Source of the DNA: Phaeoceros laevis
Lineage: Eukaryota; Anthocerotophyta; Anthocerotopsida; Notothyladales
Assembly: GCA_049999765.1 (NCBI GenBank)
Contig: JBNGIQ010009110.1
Coordinates: 1 to 22,433, forward strand
DNA length: 22,433 bases
Direction: 5' to 3'
Under the pieces are notes generated by a model. That model did no database searches. It saw only the letters and a list, made by a program, of their open reading frames with translations, and was not told the origin of the DNA. Shown here piece by piece: positions 1 through 9,630 of the stretch. The translations under genes and the position numbers were made by a program. Position 1 is the stretch's first letter. Every line of letters begins with the position of its first letter.

Positions 1-1
1 T

Positions 2-150
2 TACAGGGCGGTTCTGGGCTTTTTACAGGGCGGTTCTGGGCTTTTTACAGGGCGGTTCACAGATTTACATGGCGGTTCTGGTGTTTTTACAGGGCGGTTC
101 ACAGATTTACATGGCGGTTCTGGCGTTTTTACAGGGCTGTTATAGATTAC
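2..150. repeat. Tandem repeat array, 18-22 bp units
   Basis: Units starting TACAGGGCGGTT or TACATGGCGGTT begin at 2, 24, 46, 66, 88, 108 and 130, and a degenerate one at 148. Spacing alternates 22, 22, 20, 22, 20, 22, 18. There are two unit types, one continuing TCTGGG... and one continuing CACAGAT, and they alternate towards the right. The array runs off the left edge of the window, so its full length is unknown. Spacing is too short and too uniform for a CRISPR array. Confidence 0.9.
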
Positions 151-476
151 CTTCATTAGAGTGTTATTAGGAGCTCATGGCCTAAGTGCGTGTTGTAATT
201 TTTACCTTTGAGTGAATATGACCTGCTGGAGTGACCGGGTAACCGGCACTCCTTTGCCCTAAACTAGCTTAGTGGATTCCTAATCTGGGAAGCCTCGAGC
301 CCGCTCGGTTCTTATCGAGCCGCCGGGATTACGTCCATGTAAGTCATGCTCTACCTCCTTTCATGAGATCCCATATATATAGGTGCACAGTGGGTGTATG
401 CATATGTACGCAGCTGCTAGCCTCAACTCAGTGCTTTCTGTGTGCTGAGGAGTGTTGGTTGGTTGCATGGATGCAG
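151..476. other. Unassigned region upstream of LRR exons
   Basis: I see no confident coding exon here. A GT donor-like site (ATGTAAGT) lies near 337-345 and an AG acceptor (ATGCAG) ends at 476, so part of this is probably intron of the receptor-kinase locus. The missing 5' part of that gene (signal peptide, N-terminal LRR cap) is not found in this stretch or left of it. Confidence 0.4.
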
Positions 477-1125
477 AGATCTCTCCAGCCAAGATCTCAC
501 CGTTGCCATCCCAGACTTGTCAGGCTTGACGACCTTGATCTCCCTGTAAGCGAACTAGGACTGCACCCTTAGGTCGTCTTTCTTCTAGAGGTAAACACGT
601 GCATGGGCAGCCTCTAGTTTCAAAGACTAGTTAGACCTAGGCATGCTTGAACCTATGGGCTGTGCCTGCAGGAATCTTTCGAACAATAGCTTCACTGGCC
701 TCCTTCCAGCTTGGGTGGCAGGTCTCACTTCCTTGAAAACCTTGTAAGTGTCCAAACTAGTTGTAGAACTGATCAGGTATCTACAAGCCTGTGCATTGTC
801 ATCCATGTTTTAATCCCCTTTCTCCGATACTGAGTTCCTTGCATGAATGGTTTTGCAGGGACGTGTCAAACAATCAGCTGAGTGGGCCCATTGGTGACGA
901 GATTTGGGCTAACAAATCCCTGGTGACGGTCGATTTGTCCAGCAACCAGTTCAGCGGCACCATACCTGGCCAGTTGCTTCAGCAACTACAAATGTCGAGG
1001 GAGTTTGGTGTGGCTGGAAACGTCCTAAACCTGTCAAGCAATAGTCTCACCGGCCGAATTCCAGACACTTGAAGTGCAAACGCTGGCGAGGGTGTGTTCA
1101 CGGTTGACCTCAGCAACAATCGGCT
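477..1125 (+). pseudogene. LRR receptor kinase, 5' LRR exons (stop codon before gap)
   Basis: Three LRR exons can be read: 477-545, 672-743 and 859 onward. Each is bounded by AG and GTAAG sites, and each intron is phase 2, splitting the Leu codon that ends a repeat. The joined reading gives repeats such as LNLSNNSFTGLLPAWVAGL and LDVSNNQLSGPIGDEIWANK, closely matching residues 203-260 of the copy at 11.9-14.3 kb. One-exon-per-LRR with phase-2 introns is a known architecture in plant LRR receptor genes. The frame ends at TGA 1070-1072, where paralogs read a Leu codon (TTG). The N-terminal cap and signal peptide are missing. The exons run into the N gap at 1126. This may be a broken copy, or the low-quality end of a contig that belongs to the gene continuing at 1226. 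Confidence 0.7.
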
Positions 1126-1225
1126 NNNNNNNNNNNNNNNNNNNNNNNNNNNNNNNNNNNNNNNNNNNNNNNNNNNNNNNNNNNNNNNNNNNNNNNNNNN
1201 NNNNNNNNNNNNNNNNNNNNNNNNN
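1126..1225. other. Assembly gap (100 N)
   Basis: Exactly 100 N, a conventional size for a gap of unknown length. The 187 bp on its left (939-1125) realign without indels to the 187 bp on its right (1226-1412) at a constant offset of 287. Confidence 0.99.
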
Positions 1226-3057
1226 CCAGCAACCAGTTCAACGGCACCATACCTGGCCGGTTGCTTCAGCAACTACGAAGCTCCATGGAGTTTGGTGTGG
1301 CTGGAAACGTCCTCAACCTGTCAAGCAATGGTCTCACCGGCCGAATTCCCGACACTTTGACTGCCAACGCTGGCGAGGGTGTGTTCACGGTTGACCTCAG
1401 CAACAATGGGCTGGACGGGTCTATTCCTTCTTCTTTTGGAAGACTTGCAATTGGAGCATTACGGCTTCAAAACAACCGATTGGAGGGGGAAATTGGCTCG
1501 GGTTGGTCCAAATCTATGCCAAATCTCATCTTTCTCGATCTCTCCGACAATCTCCTCTCTGGCAGGATACCCAACTTGCTCCCCAACTTACTCCCCAACT
1601 TGCGGTCTCTAGATCTCTCCGGCAATCGGTTATCTGGGAAAATTGCTCTGAACTTCACTCTGATGCCAAACCTCACCTTTCTCAATCTCTCCAACAATCG
1701 CCTCTCTGGCAGGATACCCAACTTACCCCCACACTTGCTCAGTGCAGCGTCTTTTGCTGGCAATCCTGACCTATGTGGTCCCCCTCTTCAGAGGAGGTGC
1801 AGGAACACTCTGGTGGTCAAGCTTGCGGCAGGGCTTGTAGCTTGTGCGCTGCTGTTTGCGGGCACCTGCTTGTTTTTCGCATGGCGCTTGAGACGTCATT
1901 CCAAGAGGCATCGGCAGGACGCAGACCTCATCGCGATATTGCAGGGCAGGAAGAGGGCCAATTTGATGACCCTGGCTGACCTACGCAAGGCTACATCCAA
2001 CTTCTCCAAGGAATGCCAAATCGGAGTGGGCGGATTTGGGGAGGTGTACAAGGGAAAGCTCAATGACGGAACCCTAGTAGCGATCAAGAAGAGCAAGAGG
2101 CAAGGATCTCAGAGAGACAAGGACCAGTTCTTGAATAAGGTCGAGATCCTGTCCCAGGTGAACCACCGCTTCCTTGTGCGGCTCTTGGGCTGCTGCCTGG
2201 CTAACAAAGTTGCCCTCCTCGTCTTCGAGTTCGTTCCCAATGGCACTCTGGAAGAGCACCTCCGAAGCACAACCCCGGGTGCCCCGCCGCTCACTTGGAT
2301 GGAGCGCCTCCGAATCGCTCTGCAAACAGCTGATGCTCTGGCCTACCTGCATTCATCTGCCAATCCTCCCATTTTTCACAGGGACGTGAAGTCGGCAAAC
2401 ATTCTGCTGGACCAGAACATGGATGCCAAGGTGGCTGATTTTGGCATATCGAAGCTAGCTCCGCTGCATGCAACACATGTTTCCACGGCAGCTGTGCAGG
2501 GAACCCCGGGCTACATCGACCCAGAGTACCATGTCAGCTTCCAGTTGACTGCCAAGAGCGATGTGTTCAGCTTCGGGGTTGTGCTATTGGAGCTCATATC
2601 CGGCCGATCTCCTCTAGAGCCGGAGAGAGGCTCGGAGGATGCTAGCCTGATCGGAGTTGCCGTGCCATTGATCAAGAGTGGTAATATGGAGGAAGTTATT
2701 GACCCGTCCATCTTCCTAACATCATCTGATCTTGAAAAGGTGAAAGAGTCTGTGGTTGCCGTGGGAGCACTGGCAGTCAAGTGTCTGGAGCTCAAGTCCG
2801 AGGACAGGCCTAACATGAGGGAAGTGTTTAAGGATTTGCAGATCCTTGGGCTCCAATTTGATGCCAGTACTGTTTTCGATATCTCGGACCAGGGTGAATT
2901 AGGATCTGGGCTGTCAGATTTGGAGAACCCTCCTGATGACGACTACATTGAGTTTCTAAACAGCAGGTCCTTTCATGGTAGCAGCACCACTAGGAACCTT
3001 AGCAGCCTGCGCAAGCTTGCAGATATTGAAGAGCAAATGGGTTCACTAAATAGGTAG
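1226..3057 (+). CDS. LRR receptor-like kinase, WAK-type kinase domain (5' partial)
   Basis: Predicted plasma-membrane receptor kinase. The frame is open from the gap edge at 1226 to TAG 3055-3057; the true start lies upstream and no initiator should be assigned here. Counting from the Leu codon at 1261: LRRs about residues 1-160; the NPDLCGPPLQRRC cap common in LRR kinases at 168-180; transmembrane helix 185-208; basic stop-transfer RLRRHSKRH; kinase about 250-525. Visible kinase motifs are the Gly loop GVGGFGEV (255-262), beta-3 Lys276, HRD 373-375, Asn380, DFG 393-395 and GYIDPEY (417-423). Phrases such as LADLRKATSNF, VAIKKSK and LLGCCL are typical of WAK-like kinases rather than classical LRR groups. 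The helix-C position that is Glu in the paralog (NEV) is Lys293 here (NKV), with Glu295 two residues on, so catalytic strength is uncertain. The C-tail is Ser/Asp-rich. The ligand is unknown. Confidence 0.9.
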
Positions 3058-4212
3058 TTTAAATTTTTGGTAGTCTTCCTGATTGTGACCTAAGATCTAT
3101 GTCATATCTGTCGCCCTTATAATCCCTGGGGCCTGCATGGAGTCCATCCTCGGGGGTGAGGAAGGTTTGCTTATGGTGCTTGCACTGTGTCAATGTCTAC
3201 TATGGGGCCAAGCCTTTGTCTCGATCCCAGGTCCAAAGAGGCTTTTCTGGAGATTCATGAGCTTTATAGCTGCTATGTGATCCCATGTATCACATCAGAC
3301 ATGTTGTGGTACTACATTTCCCGCTGAGGAAAAAGTGGGGGCAGTCCTTCATGATTTAGAACAATCATGCCTGTCAAACGGCTCAGGTCAATTTGGAAGA
3401 TCCTCTACCACTTTTGTCGATTCCAGCCTAGAAGGTTGCAAAACGCCTTGCCCAGCCTTACAGAATTGCCTAGTGTTGACGATTGCCAATTTACAATGCA
3501 GGTCATTCACAAGCCCAGGAGCTGTGGTGCACTGCTTTGGCATCAGGATAGAGATCCTCCCTTCGACAGCTTGTAACAGGGAGTGCCTTTTCAGTGAGTC
3601 GGACAAGCTTCACCTCCCCGTTGGTTGCATGATCTGCACACTAGTTTCTTGCTACAAACAGTTGTGCCTATGTCGGAGGTTTCAACCTCGTGAACTAATA
3701 GGAAATGGAGAAGCAACTATATCACAATGCACGTCCACCACCATTTTACTGGTACACCTTGTAAGTCGCTGCGGAAAGGATAATGTTTTTCAATCCACCG
3801 ATAGATGCAACCGCCATAAGGCAGATCCCAGCGAGGATGCAAAACTGTTCAAGTACACATGATGTGTTAGTTGTAAACCTAGGCAAATCAAAAGTAGGCG
3901 AAGACCTGTAGAAAACTTGACAAAAAGTTTGAAATGACAAAAAGTTTGAGATTACCCAGTTCATGATCCATGACATAGAAAACGGTCTAGGCTTGTAAAT
4001 TGCTAACCACATCACACAAGGGAGCTGTAGGCACACCAAGCATGTTGTTAGAGGCATGCACTGAGCAAACTTGACATTCCAATAGGGCCTTGAAGGGAAC
4101 AAGATTACTTACAAAATAAGTGGTAGGAGCGAAAACAAAGCCCCTGAAGAATCCAAGAAGGTCACCAAAGAATGGTAACGTTCTGGCGATAAATGTTGTG
4201 AATGGTGTTCAA
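3058..4212. other. Intergenic, no gene recognised
   Basis: The first few hundred bases are probably the 3' UTR of the receptor kinase. The longest open frame (3335-3862, plus) needs a non-ATG start for its full length, has Cys-rich composition without recognisable motifs, and resembles no family I know. I do not call it. Confidence 0.5.
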
Positions 4213-4270
4213 AAGTGGCCTCTCCTCGACGAGAGGCCACTTCTGCAGGATAGCATATCCTGCAGAAGTG
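4213..4270. repeat. Two overlapping perfect hairpins
   Basis: Hairpin 1 has arms 4213-4224 and 4231-4242 (12 bp, 6-nt loop). Hairpin 2 has arms 4238-4252 and 4256-4270 (15 bp, 3-nt loop, CACTTCTGCAGGATA / TATCCTGCAGAAGTG). They share 4238-4242, so only one can form fully at a time. Confidence 0.95.
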
Positions 4271-4333
4271 CGCTGCAAATAAGGACTTGGCCTCGCATGG
4301 TGCTTCCCAGGCTTCTGGATATGAGACGGACAC

Positions 4334-4400
4334 ATTTTTGGCCAAAAATATGATTTTCATGAGAAATCGGACGAATGTTCACCCTATTCGAAGGTGAACA
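4334..4400. repeat. 16-bp palindrome and 8-bp hairpin
   Basis: ATTTTTGGCCAAAAAT at 4334-4349 is a perfect palindrome. Shortly after, TGTTCACC (4376-4383) pairs with GGTGAACA (4393-4400) across a 9-nt loop. Together with 4213-4270 this makes a 190-bp patch dense in dyad symmetry, lying outside any gene I can recognise. Confidence 0.85.
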
Positions 4401-5109
4401 CTTTCTTATGTACTCACTGTTGTAGTGGCGCATGGATCGCTACGGTTGCAGGATATTTCCAGTTCAAGACCCCTGCAGGTAGTCCTAAAGCTGCTATGTC
4501 ATCGATGTGATGTACAAAAACATGGACATAAGATGGAGACTTACGGTACAACATGGAAACGGAACAAGAACTTCGGATTCTGAAGTGCCTCATGCGTGGG
4601 TGGTTTACCACCAGAACATGCCGCTTGCTCATGCAGAGTCCTGGCATTTGGATCTGCCATTGGACCTGACGGTGATGACATCTGCCCTTTGTTTGAACGT
4701 GGTCGGACATAGGTGGCACTTGTGTCTAGCAAATGGCCCGAGTGAGGTTGAATGAAATCGACCTGGACAGGGAATGACAACACTGCAGAAGGATCCCACC
4801 TTTCTAGGTTTTAAACACAGTTTTAAACACAGTGAATCACAGGTCTTATGGGTTAATAGAAGGGTGCAACCAGGGAAAACGATTGGTGGATTGGTGCCTA
4901 TAGAGGATATAAGCCACTCGTGGTCGACTCTGAGGTTTCGAACTGGTACATTTTTCATCTGCCGATACTTGACTGCTTTGCGAATTTGCAAATGTGACAT
5001 CATGCCAAGTTTACCATGTGCCTCTCGACCCCTGTTAACGTTTTAATGGCCGACACCAGCATACGTTGTCCGCTTTTCCAGATATCGGTCTCTTTTGGCA
5101 AATCCCACA
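4401..5109. other. Intergenic, no gene recognised
   Basis: Open frames exist on the minus strand (4541-4783 and 4629-5003), but they show no domain, splice pattern or family likeness that I can name. A 16-bp direct repeat GCCTTGGAATAGCTCG lies just beyond, near 5143 and 5171. Confidence 0.4.
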
Positions 5110-6245
5110 CTCACGAAATAAAGTAACAAGTCAAAGTAGCAAGCCTTGGAATAGCTCGGTCACCTAAAGCTGCCTTGGAATAGCTCGCTGACATACCTGG
5201 AAACAGGTCTTCCAAGTGTTCCATTCTGTTGCATGAACTCACCAACATCAAGATAAAAAACAGGGCCAGATCTTTCCTGCCCCTCGAGAGCAAGCCCATG
5301 CTCAGTATACCCATTTATCATTGCAATCCAGGTTTACCGTATCCTTCTGGACGGACTGTCAAACGCTTTTGCGTGACTCTTCCAACTGGCCACTTTTTTT
5401 TGCATACATATTCACCAGGCCATTGCTCAAATACTATGTCACCTTCCAGCATTTCTCGTTGTATGATCTCCGAATGCGCTGCTTGCCCTGCTGTACAGCA
5501 CCACCACCTACACAAGCTTTCAGGAGACAAACATATGTAACACCTCTTCCAAGTGGCCACTTTTTGCATACATATTCACGAGGCAGTTGCTCAAGTACTA
5601 TGTCACATTCCAGCATTTCTCGTTGTACGATCTCTGAATGCTCTGCTTGCCCTGTTATACAGCACCACCATCTACACAAGCTTTCAGGATACAAACATAT
5701 GTAACACAGTCTGCTAAAAACAGGCCTTCCTGCTCCATCCTTGCATGCAATGTGAGCGCCTAGTGGACCAAGCCCATTCTCAGCATGCCCATTTATAAAT
5801 CAGGGCACTCGATTTGACCGCATACCTTGTGAACAGCCAGTCAAAAATTTTGCATGCCTCTTCCAAATGGCCACATTCTGAATGGTATTTTACACATTTT
5901 ACGAGACAAGTGCCCAGCACTACGTTACTTTCAGAAGTCCTCTTTTACGACTTCTGAATGCAGCTGCCTGTCCTGTTCCACAGCATCAGCACTTGCACAA
6001 GCCTTCGGGAGGCAAACATAAGTAACGCTGCTGCCAAAATCAGAAAGACACGCTGCTGCTGCTAAAATCAAGTCTTCCGGTTTCCATACTTGCACAACGC
6101 GAGTGCCTGCGGATCGAGCCCAGCACACCCATCTATCAGGGCAATCGATGTTAGTCCATGCCTGTACTAGTCCATGCTACCGCATCCCTTGTGGACAGAA
6201 TACCAAACAGCTCGCGCGCATCTACCAACTGCCCACAAGTGACAA
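5110..6245 (-). pseudogene. Degenerate PPR (PLS-type) repeat array
   Basis: Read on the minus strand from 6245 downward, repeated pentatricopeptide phrases appear in shifting frames. They are CGQLVDARELFGILSTRDAVAWT (about 6240-6165), VTYVCLPKACASADAVEQ (about 6030-5970), VTYVCLLKACVGGGAVQQGKQ (about 5540-5480), YLSNGLVNMYAKKSGQLEES (about 5425-5365) and TWIAMINGYTEHGLALEG (about 5335-5280). These match the known PLS consensus (VTF..LKACA...ALE.G..IH, LVDMYAKCG.LE.A, WNAMI.GYAEHG). Intact PLS PPR proteins bind organellar RNA and usually specify C-to-U editing. Stops and frameshifts break every module and no start or DYW tail is seen, so this is a relic. Two modules are a recent tandem duplication. 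Confidence 0.75.
5379..5706. repeat. Tandem duplication of a ~165-bp PPR module
   Basis: The segment around 5379-5541 (CTCTTCCAACTGGCC... to ...ACAAACATATGTAACAC) is repeated at about 5545-5706 with scattered substitutions. A more diverged third copy can be followed at about 5848-6028. The unit corresponds to roughly one and a half PPR motifs on the minus strand. Confidence 0.8.
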
Positions 6246-6402
6246 GTCTTACGCTTACATATGATTTGAACGTCACGCAGGTTTTATGTTTCAGAGTATC
6301 AAGCAGCCAGTGAAAGACTTGTTACACAGCCCTGAAACCCAAGCGTCAGCCATTACTTCAGTCTTCGTCGTTTTTCGCGCCGCTCCTCGATCCGCAGCTG
6401 CT

Positions 6403-6462
6403 GTGCTCCATTTCAGCAGCTGCTCCATTTCAGTGCTCCATTTCAGCAGCTGCTCCATTTCA
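6403..6462. repeat. Perfect 30-bp tandem duplication
   Basis: 6403-6432 and 6433-6462 are identical (GTGCTCCATTTCAGCAGCTG...). It lies about 50 bp upstream of the ATG proposed for the gene at 6516, so it would fall in the 5' UTR or promoter. Confidence 0.9.
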
Positions 6463-6515
6463 GTGATCCGCTTCCTGCTCGTAGCCCCATGCCGCTCGAA
6501 TGTTGGTAATGCTTG

Positions 6516-9196
6516 ATGCGCCAAAGCGCCTTCGTCCCAACAACAGTGGCTAGAAGCAGTTTCTCTTGCCTCCCTTTGCGGCTTCATTCCCCGGGTTTCC
6601 TGAATTGCCTTCTCTTTGCGGCTTTGAGAGAACATATCGGTGTGAGTGGAGTGTTATCAGCTCTAAATTTGAAGTCTTTGGAGGCGGACGGAGGGTGCCA
6701 ATTTCTCGGATACAGACTAGCCAGAACTATGTATATCAGTCTAGACTAGCCAGAACTATGTATATCAGTCTGACATTTCTGCTGTTGCCGTTCGTCATTC
6801 CACCTGCTTCAGGAGAGTCAAAGAAGCGAGATGGCAATGTGCTAATTTTGCGATCTTTTATGGTGCAATAAGCAGTCTGAGCGCGGACCGGAAGATGAAA
6901 GTGACGATGAGGATCCTGTTTACGAAAATGTGGACCAAGCCTTTTCCATCCTTCGCCAAGGCTTTTACCAAGTATGCAGGTCAACCACCAAGACTGCTAG
7001 AGGCTGGCTTCCACCTATAATTTCCACTCAACTGTTAAGTGTCTTCTATTGCCCATATTCGAAGTGCCTGATGCGAGATGATTCATCTTGCATGCAAAAC
7101 TGATAGTCGACACATGTGACAGATTTCGTTTACTGTTGGGGGAGTTGTAATTCTTACTGCTCTTTGGGTGTTGAGAGCTTTCCTTGAGGTCAGATCTCGT
7201 GCATTGGACAGCTATTTTGTCATGAAAACTTCATAGTTTGCTCTGACGAGTACAGTTTTTGGATTGGGTCCTGACAGTTAATTTTTCCATGCAGATTGGC
7301 TTGGCTGTGTGGCTGGGACCTTCATCTTTGTAGCTATTATGGCAATCCGGACTTTATGGTCATTTGCTTCGTACTTTGGGGAGCCCCCTCTTAATGGCAC
7401 AGCCCCGGATGATAAAGGCAGATACCGACCCAGCTTTTCGCAACCAGAATAGTTATCTGTACAGATGTTTATATAGCTGTGGCATTTGTCTCGGGTGTAA
7501 TGCAATATAAGCAAGACATAGGTCCATTGCACAATATGATTTCATCTGGTTAGACGAGAGATCCTTTCTCTGGATCAGCTCTCAGTGCATGCTGTTTTGC
7601 GTAGGTAGACGTTGGCCTTGATAGCTTCAAGGTTTACATTTGTTTCTCTTGGATGTGCTGGAGACTACTGTACCATAAGTGCAGTGTTAGGTATGGCAGG
7701 TCTTGGTGGCCTTCTTTTCGTAGTCATCATTTGACAATTTTTGAGGCAAGGTGTCCGATAGGTTCATAATACTGTAAAAGGGCTTAGTCGTTTGATGGTC
7801 AAGTGGCATGATTGAAGAATGGGTCGGAAGGGAATGCCTAGTAGTGCAATAAGCCGGCCTGGAGATCCTTGGAAGGTGTTGCAGCTGGAGCACAAATTAC
7901 TTGTGCTCAGATGCTCTGCAGTTCGCCTGGTTCCTCCCACTGCAGCTTCAATCACATACTACGCAATGCTTTCTGCCTCCCAGGTAGGATCTCTACCCTG
8001 CTCTTACACATTGGCCATGGCTCCCGCGCACATTGGAAAAAATGGAAACGACCTGTTGATCTATCATAACGCTGCGATTATGATTTTCAAAGGTTGCAGG
8101 GATGGCCTTAAGTGGTTCTTGTGCAACGCCAATTCTTGCCCCAGTTCTTAGAACTCTTGCAATTGCTTCTGCATCTGTGGCTGCAGCCTAGGTCTTTCCA
8201 TGATTACCAACATCAGCTCGTGTTGTATGTTCACCTATAAGTTCTTGTCTCTGTTCTGAAGCTGCTGTGCTGGTTTGAGTGTTCAAACAAGCTTGTGGAT
8301 GCTGGAAATATATACACATTAAATCGTTGGATCAGCTGAAATATTGCAGGTATCATTCTCACTTAGAAAGGTTTGTGGAAGTCCACACCAGCAACAAGCA
8401 CACGTTCTTTCCGGAGGACATGCTTTGTTTATGCTGTGTTTGGAGTTGTTGCTTTCAAGGTAGATGGTCCTCAGCTACCAAATTAATCTGCTTCTTGCTG
8501 CATTTAGTATTTTGATTTGTTACTTTAGAGTTAAGGCTTGCTTTCGAACAGGTTCTTGGAGGGTCCTGCCGAAATTTGATGCCAAGTGATGTGGTGCACC
8601 CTGGGGCTCTGGCACGAGCATCAGTTCCAGGTGCATGTTTGATTTGGGTTGAAGAGAGGTGTTCTTTCTCTGTTATTACATCATCTCACAGCATCTTTAT
8701 TTCTTTGTGCAGCTAAAGATGCAAGATATGCTGGCAGTGGCACTGAGGCACTAGTCGTTAAAGACTTCTACAATCGGGATGGCTGTCACCACTGCGGCAA
8801 GCGAGGAGGCGATGGGTAGACCATTATTCTGCGGCTCATTGAATACCTGATTCCTTACTCATGGAAACTGGAAGCCATCTCCTTTAGCTTTTTGCGAATT
8901 TGTCTTGCAGGATTGCTGACCATATGCCCCGAATGTCCTTATCCACGGTAAGGGGTGGGCCAACAATGGTGAGAATACAGAAGTCAAACCTTCGTTGATG
9001 ACTGAAAATATCGTGGCTCATGCACGGCGCACGAGATGTAAAGCACAGGTACTTTCCACAGTGCGTGGACTTCATGAATCTGCAAGGAGTGTCCTTACGC
9101 CATGGTAAACGATCACTAGTGTTCCATTTCAAACGTGCGTTTCCCGAGGTAAGCGGTCCCATTTGCAAATGTTACCCGAAGTTACCCGCTTGCTGA
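6516..9196 (+). CDS. Uncharacterised multi-exon protein with HNH-like CxxCG...DHMP motif
   Basis: No single frame is long, but exons link up by GT-AG sites with compatible phase: 6516-6641, 6876-7038, 7295-about 7470 (3' end unclear), 7885-7983, 8100-about 8176 (3' end unclear), 8367-8459, 8552-8630, 8713-8815, 8911-8947 and 9036-9196. The product starts with a Ser/Arg-rich, targeting-like stretch (MRQSAFVPTTVARSSF), then acidic PEDESDDEDPVYENVDQAF. Hydrophobic segments follow (CVAGTFIFVAIMAIRTLW; FVYAVFGVVAFK). The C-terminal domain has VVHPGALARASVPA, GCHHCGKRGGDGIADHMP, RYFPQC and KRSLVFHF. CxxCG plus DHxP resembles HNH/treble-clef zinc folds; nuclease activity is not shown. At 8927-8930 a CCCC run seems one base short: adding one restores DHMPPNVLIH and makes the last splice (8947/9036) phase-compatible. 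The gene is either broken there or mis-sequenced. Family name unknown to me. Confidence 0.6.
6714..6771. repeat. Perfect 29-bp tandem duplication
   Basis: 6714-6742 and 6743-6771 are identical (AGACTAGCCAGAACTATG...). In the gene model above it sits in intron 1 and would be harmless. If the first exon were longer, the 29-bp duplication would shift its frame. Confidence 0.9.
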
Positions 9197-9630
9197 CCCG
9201 GACCAACAAGAGCTGACTACGGCTGTGGTCTCCAGCCCCTATACCTTGCAGGGTTCTGCATTGTTGCGCTGCATTTGGATGACTGTGACATTAAAGGACA
9301 CAGCGGTGACAGTGGAAGTAGGAAGGTGGAAGTAGGAAGGCGAACTAGGAGCTGCCGGGTGTAACCATGGTTCATTGTTGACCCGCTATGTAAAGAGCTG
9401 GCGTATCAAACGCTCTTAATTAGAATTAGACAAGGCGAGTGTTGAATATAGGCTAGTTCGCTTTGTGGGAATTTCATGCTGGTGTAAACAAATTCTTGGC
9501 GGAGAGAGCCATGCATTGTTTAGGCTCTAAAGCATACTCCCCCTACCCCATAATCACTTACCGCCTCCATAATGTTTGCTTCCCTGGCATAAGGTCGACA
9601 TCCGCAATCAATAATTGAGGGTTCTGAGTG
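9197..9630. other. Intergenic, no gene recognised
   Basis: The 3' flanks of the plus-strand gene and the minus-strand gene converge here. The only structure seen is a short tandem repeat of GTGGAAGTAGGAAG near 9311-9340. Confidence 0.5.

Noticed and set aside
2-150. CRISPR-like direct repeats
   Set aside because: Units are contiguous with no unique spacers, in a plant nuclear context.
151-345. LTR-retrotransposon end
   Set aside because: Some phrases recall LTR sequences, but no paired LTR, primer-binding site, polypurine tract or pol protein is visible.
979-1272. Frames running through the N gap
   Set aside because: They are translations across undetermined bases and antisense to the LRR exons.
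3335-3862. 175-codon open frame on the plus strand
   Set aside because: Its full length needs a non-ATG start, it has no recognisable motif, and it has no support from splice sites or neighbours.
4629-5003. Minus-strand frame with HKCHLCPTTF resembling a zinc finger
   Set aside because: Only one C-x2-C is present with no properly spaced His pair, and no repeat or conserved neighbour supports it.
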